From Methanobacteriota archaeon (GTDB lineage: Archaea > Thermoplasmatota > Poseidoniia > Poseidoniales > Poseidoniaceae), in NCBI GenBank assembly GCA_002722135.1, contig PBKJ01000008.1, positions 27,807-91,806 on the forward strand: 64,000 bases of DNA, read 5' to 3'. The translations under genes and the position numbers were made by a program. Every line of letters starts with the position of its first letter. Within the stretch, counting starts at the first letter, position 1. Below are positions 60,446 through 64,000 of the stretch, one piece after another. The notes under the pieces are model-generated. The model ran no database searches and was not told the DNA's origin. It saw nothing but the letters and a program-made list of their open reading frames with translations.

Positions 60446-61465
60446 ATGACCTCCAACGGAGGGCACACCCGATGCCTCCTTGGTGGAACCTTTGACCGAT
60501 TGCACCACGGCCACGAAGACCTCTTGCGTGCGGGATTGGAAGCTGCTTCCCATCTGGAGGTGCACGTGACCACAGACAGCATGGCCTTCGCCAAGGACCA
60601 CCGCATCCAATCGATGGAGGACCGCATGGCCGCCGTTGAGGCAGCACTGCGGAGCGTACGGGAAACGGGGTGGAGCTTGCACATGCTGGAGGACGCCTTC
60701 GGGCCCGCGCCGACGCACACCACCGCCGATGCGTTGGTGGTCAGTCCCGAAACCCGAACAGGGGGGGAGGCCATCAATCGAAAGCGCAGTGAATCAGGAC
60801 TTGCGCCCCTCGTGCTCATCGAAGTTCCCCATCGACGAAACGCCGCGGGAACCATTCTTTCCTCGACCGCCATTCGAAACGGGAGCATGGACGTCACCGG
60901 TGAAGCGTGGATCAACCCGTCGTGGCGCACCCATGTCATGGCGATGAGCCCGGATGCAGAAGCGCATCTGAAAACCCCATCTGGAACGCCATACAAGGGG
61001 CCGGAGGCAACACCTGAAGTGGCCATGGCCGCTGTCTTGGACGACCTGACCTCGCTGGATGGCCCCCTCATCGCCGTAGGGGACGTGACCGCTCGGGTCA
61101 TGCTCGAACTTGACATGGTGCCGGACCTGGCCCTTATTGACGGCCAAACGAAACGGATGGCCCTGAACGAGGACGAAACCGTCGACACGTCTCACTTCCC
61201 GGTACGAATGACGGCGTCCTCACCAGCGGGTGTCCTGACCCCGAACTTGCTCGAGCAACTTGAACGGGCCCTCCATGCGGAGGAAGCGTGCGTGATGACG
61301 GTGGACGGAGAGGAGGACATGGCGCCGTTGTACCTGCACTTGCTTGCCCCGTTGGGGACCGTTATCGTGTTTGGCATGCCGGGCTGGGGCCTGATGGTGC
61401 AGCGCACCACCCTTGCGATGAAGGCGCGGTGCAGAACCATTCTCAACGCCTTTGAGGTGAAGTGA
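60446..61465 (+). CDS. coaD: Phosphopantetheine adenylyltransferase fused to GTP-dependent dephospho-CoA kinase
   Basis: A 339-residue fusion. The first ~155 residues are the archaeal PPAT (CLLGGTFDRLHHGHEDLL nucleotidyltransferase motif; SSTAIRNG near 152). From about 190 the sequence matches the DUF359 dephospho-CoA kinase of archaea: AVGDVTARVMLELDMVPDLA, IDGQTKR, then VDGEEDMAPLYLHLLAPLG and VFGMPGWGLMVQ. Together they carry out the last two steps of CoA synthesis. The fusion removes any need to release dephospho-CoA. The next gene begins one base before the stop ends (TGATG). Confidence 0.88.
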   Translation: MTSNGGHTRCLLGGTFDRLHHGHEDLLRAGLEAASHLEVHVTTDSMAFAKDHRIQSMEDRMAAVEAALRSVRETGWSLHMLEDAFGPAPTHTTADALVVSPETRTGGEAINRKRSESGLAPLVLIEVPHRRNAAGTILSSTAIRNGSMDVTGEAWINPSWRTHVMAMSPDAEAHLKTPSGTPYKGPEATPEVAMAAVLDDLTSLDGPLIAVGDVTARVMLELDMVPDLALIDGQTKRMALNEDETVDTSHFPVRMTASSPAGVLTPNLLEQLERALHAEEACVMTVDGEEDMAPLYLHLLAPLGTVIVFGMPGWGLMVQRTTLAMKARCRTILNAFEVK

Positions 61466-62616
61466 TGGGCGAGGATGCACCGCTTGTCACGATCACCGTT
61501 TGCGTACGCAACGGTGCGGATTGGGTCGAAGGGTGCATGCAATCCCTGCTGGAGCAAACGTGGCGGCCTTTGGAAATCGTCGCCGTCGACGACGGTTCGT
61601 CCGACGGTTCTGACGAACGCCTTCAGGCCTTTCATGACCCTGACGGAGAGGTCCCCGTGCGCGTTCTTCGACGCCCAGCCGAAGGCTTAGCGGCCGCCCG
61701 AAACGCTGCTGCTCGAGCAGCAAGAGGAACCTGGATCGCCATCACAGACATCGACGTTCGGCCCATGCCGGACTGGATTGAGGCACTGATGGCCGCGAGA
61801 AATGGTCTCGAAAACGAAGACGTCATGGCCGTCACAGGCCGCACCATATTCGAAGAGGGGGACGATCTTGTCTCTCGATTGCGCTCCATCGAAATTGAAC
61901 GGAAGTACCGAAGCCGTCCGCGGCGAACGAGCCTCGCCAACGGACCATGTTCCATGTTCAGGGCGGACGCCCTGCTCGAGGTAGGTGGTTTCGAACCCGC
62001 CTGGTACCACGCCGAAGACATGGAGGTCAGCCTCAACATGGTCGCCGCAGGAGGTACCATCGTTTACACACCTGAAGCCATGGTGCGCCACGTCCCCGAG
62101 GAAGGGCGTCAGCGCTTTGCCGCCAAGCGGCGCAGGGATGCCCGCGCCCATGTTCGTATCGCGCGTCGATGGCCACGACGGGCCAGGAAGGGCATGCGGT
62201 TCGATTTTCTTGGCACACCGCTTCTGGTCTTGGCCATGATGCCGCTCCGATTGGCGACGTGGGCGTGTTTCATTGCTGCAATTGGCCCGGCCGTGTTGTG
62301 GTGGACGCAGAACGGCACAGGCGGCACTGACGGCATTCTACCGCCTGACCCTGCGGCATCATTCGCCATCGCCTCCACCTTCTGGGTGGGCGCAGTGCTC
62401 CTTGCGGAAGCGACCATGTGGTTCAGCGCCCTTGGTGCCGTCACGCGGGAAGTCCTGTCGGACGTGCGACGCCGGAAGCGGCTCACATGGTTGATCTCGC
62501 GCGAGTCCTTCGCGCTCAGGATGCTGCTGTTGAGTTGGTCTTGGGCGCTGTGGCGTGGGCTGGTGCTCGGAGGGTGGGATGCGGTCACCGGCCGGAACGG
62601 CCACCGGCGTCGCTGA
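61465..62616 (+). CDS. Family 2 glycosyltransferase, membrane-bound
   Basis: 383 residues. The N-terminal half is a GT-A domain: ITVCVRNGADWVEGCMQSLL, VDDGSSDGSDE and ITDIDVRPMPDW carry the nucleotide-sugar and metal sites, with an acceptor motif YHAEDMEVSLNMV. The C-terminal half has three to four hydrophobic helices. It probably builds envelope glycans or glycolipids. The ATG at 61465 overlaps the coaD stop; GTG 61462 would add one residue. Confidence 0.85.
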   Translation: MGEDAPLVTITVCVRNGADWVEGCMQSLLEQTWRPLEIVAVDDGSSDGSDERLQAFHDPDGEVPVRVLRRPAEGLAAARNAAARAARGTWIAITDIDVRPMPDWIEALMAARNGLENEDVMAVTGRTIFEEGDDLVSRLRSIEIERKYRSRPRRTSLANGPCSMFRADALLEVGGFEPAWYHAEDMEVSLNMVAAGGTIVYTPEAMVRHVPEEGRQRFAAKRRRDARAHVRIARRWPRRARKGMRFDFLGTPLLVLAMMPLRLATWACFIAAIGPAVLWWTQNGTGGTDGILPPDPAASFAIASTFWVGAVLLAEATMWFSALGAVTREVLSDVRRRKRLTWLISRESFALRMLLLSWSWALWRGLVLGGWDAVTGRNGHRRR

Positions 62617-63165
62617 TCACGCTTCGGATTCGCTCATCGCGAGGGCACGCAAGGCAAATCCGAAGGCCACGAGCACCGCGCTGACCGCGTACACGCCGGG
62701 GTCAAACCAGTTGGTGTGCATGATGCCACGAACCACGTAGAAGACGAGCCCAATCAAAAGGCACCAAGCCCCCACGGTGTGGCTCAAGCCATCGGAGGCC
62801 GAACCAAGGGCGCGCCAGGTGGAGTTGTCCACGAGGCTGCGGAAGAACCCAGCAACGCTCCCGTCTTCGTTGGCGATGGACCGGAAGCCGAGGGCGACAA
62901 GGCCGCCGCAGAGGGCGATGAACACAGCATCGCTGGCGACGAAGGCAGGCGCGGTGGCGTGGGCTTCGAAGGCTTCGTTCAGTCGACCCATGCTGAGCAC
63001 GCCAGCCCACGAGATGCGTTGGGTGGGATGTGCCATGCCGAGGAGGTTGAGCAGAGCAAGGAGGAGGCCCCAAGCTCCGAGGCCGACGAACCAACGGGCG
63101 GTCGAGGAGGAAGGTTCGATGACCATCTGGACCAGGCCGCGGCCTTCGCTGGACGTCTCGGTCAT
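62617..63165 (-). CDS. Integral membrane protein, four to five helices
   Basis: 182 residues from the ATG at 63165. Hydrophobic segments include WFVGLGAWGLLLALLNLLG, DAVFIALCGGLVALGF, VGAWCLLIGLVFYVV and VYAVSAVLVAFGFALRAL. No family is recognised. The GTG at 63222 overlaps the cdc6 stop, but the ATG is favoured since a palindromic TATA-like box lies 26 bases before it. Confidence 0.65.
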   Translation of the reverse strand: MTETSSEGRGLVQMVIEPSSSTARWFVGLGAWGLLLALLNLLGMAHPTQRISWAGVLSMGRLNEAFEAHATAPAFVASDAVFIALCGGLVALGFRSIANEDGSVAGFFRSLVDNSTWRALGSASDGLSHTVGAWCLLIGLVFYVVRGIMHTNWFDPGVYAVSAVLVAFGFALRALAMSESEA

Positions 63166-63187
63166 GTCGCTCGCCACCTGCCCTCTT

Positions 63188-63195
63188 GTTATAAC
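63188..63195 (-). promoter_or_regulatory. TATA-like palindrome for the membrane protein gene
   Basis: GTTATAAC is a perfect 8-bp palindrome centred 26 bases upstream of the ATG at 63165 on the minus strand, as expected of a leaderless promoter independent of cdc6. Confidence 0.5.
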
Positions 63196-63218
63196 GGCGT
63201 CGCAGTCAACGACGTGGC

Positions 63219-64000
63219 TCACAGCCTGCTCTGATGACGGTACTTCGAAGAGAAGATGGGTTCCAAATCGGGCTCAGAAGCTTGGATGATGGCCGCGGCA
63301 TCGACGTTGGGAGGGAGGCTCGAGTGAATCTCCTTCGTTCGCCCGTAGCGACCGCGGCTGACGGTTCGGGCGGTGATCAGTCCAAGCATGTCGAGGTTTG
63401 AGATGAGCATGGACACCCGGCGGGCGGTGAGGGGTGTTTTGCCCACGTGGTGGCACGCTTGGTCGTAGACGTCGTACACTTCACCGGTCTGCACACCTCG
63501 TGCCCCCGTGCGCTCGGTGAGGAGTACAGCGGAGAGGACGAGTTTCTGTTGCGTCGGCAGCGAGTGAACAACAGGCGTGATCTGGTCGGCTTCAATCTGA
63601 GATTGTGCCGTGCGGACGTGGCGGATGGCCACCGTGTTGGTGCCTTCGTGCTCCGCCTTTTCCGCCGAGACGCGAAGCAGGTCCAAAGCGCACCGGGCAT
63701 CGCCGTGCTCTTGCGCAGCGAGGGCGGCGCAGAGGCCAATCACGCCGTCTTCCAAGGCCTCCGGGTGGAGGGCGCTCGAGGAGCGCTGAACGAGGATGTC
63801 ACGCAGTTGGTCCGCATCATAGGGGTTGAACACAACGTCCTGCTGACCAAGACGAGACCGGACACGCGGGTCAAGGAAGTCGGTGAACTTCAGGTCGTTC
63901 GAGATGCCGATGACACAGCATCGGGCCGAATTTAGGGAACTGTTGAGGTTCGTGAGGTTGTAGAGGAGGTCGTCGCCTGCTTTGCGAACGAGGTGGTCGA
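63219..64000 (-). CDS. cdc6: Orc1/Cdc6 replication initiator, C-terminal part (partial)
   Basis: The frame is open to the right edge, so the N-terminal Walker region is missing. The visible 260 residues begin within the AAA module (DHLVRKAGDDLLYNLTNLN; then VIGISNDLKFTDFLDPRVRSRL, the sensor 1 and arginine-finger region) and continue through the lid (GDARCALDLLRVSAEKAE, sensor 2) and the C-terminal winged helix that binds the origin (LPTQQKLVLSAVLL to the end). Orc1/Cdc6 marks archaeal replication origins and loads MCM. An origin may lie to the right, outside the window. Confidence 0.92.
   Translation of the reverse strand, partial: DHLVRKAGDDLLYNLTNLNSSLNSARCCVIGISNDLKFTDFLDPRVRSRLGQQDVVFNPYDADQLRDILVQRSSSALHPEALEDGVIGLCAALAAQEHGDARCALDLLRVSAEKAEHEGTNTVAIRHVRTAQSQIEADQITPVVHSLPTQQKLVLSAVLLTERTGARGVQTGEVYDVYDQACHHVGKTPLTARRVSMLISNLDMLGLITARTVSRGRYGRTKEIHSSLPPNVDAAAIIQASEPDLEPIFSSKYRHQSRL

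Overview
The window looks like a planktonic euryarchaeon of the Marine Group II type (Candidatus Poseidoniales). The information-processing genes are archaeal: PCNA, fibrillarin plus Nop5, transcript-cleavage factor TFS, an Orc1/Cdc6 initiator, and GTP-dependent dephospho-CoA kinase. They sit among bacterial-type genes (MutM, FabI, a giant fatty-acid/polyketide synthase, carotenoid genes). Very large secreted proteins with a C-terminal membrane anchor also fit that group. The assignment is inference from gene content; no marker phylogeny was run. The DNA is GC-rich and densely coding. Neighbouring genes often overlap by ATGA, and several genes have an A/T-rich box about 26 bases before the start codon, as expected for leaderless archaeal promoters.

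Layout. 1-5.4 kb: the end of an IcmF-type acyl-CoA mutase, an AAA ATPase, a metallophosphatase, a LysE-type exporter and a flavoprotein. 5.4-10.3 kb: nop5-flpA-mutM on the minus strand, divergent TFS, a coiled-coil membrane protein and PCNA. 10.3-20.9 kb: a glycosyltransferase, an ABC exporter, a 1861-residue subtilisin with a long calcium-binding repeat region, tRNA-Gly(UCC) and an M28 lipoprotein peptidase. 20.9-31.4 kb: a minus-strand unit fabI - 2941-residue multidomain synthase - phosphopantetheinyl transferase. This is the most striking part of the window because it encodes nearly all activities for iterative fatty-acid or polyketide synthesis in an archaeon. 31.4-40.7 kb: surface proteins, a TatD-like hydrolase, a protein resembling TATA-binding protein, and a 1948-residue surface protein. 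40.7-50.9 kb: a ThiI-like PP-loop protein, a thioesterase, a SelB/EF-Tu-like protein without a P-loop, the moaE-moaC-glpX-pfkB unit, a geranylgeranyl-reductase-like flavoprotein, a crotonase and class I aldolase. 50.9-55.4 kb: divergent crtI and crtB-crtY-blh, a complete phytoene-to-retinal set apart from prenyl supply; no rhodopsin gene lies in the window. 55.4-64 kb: a heparinase-like protein, two winged-helix proteins, a CoaD/dephospho-CoA-kinase fusion, a second glycosyltransferase, a membrane protein and the 3' part of cdc6.

How they connect. The synthase needs phosphopantetheine arms. The PPTase at the end of its operon would attach them, and the CoaD fusion supplies the CoA donor. The carotenoid genes imply retinal production for a rhodopsin encoded elsewhere. 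The secreted protease, lipoprotein peptidase, heparinase-like protein, acyl-CoA mutase and crotonase fit a heterotroph that degrades proteins, polysaccharides and lipids. Functional assignments are from motif recognition by eye; no database search was made.
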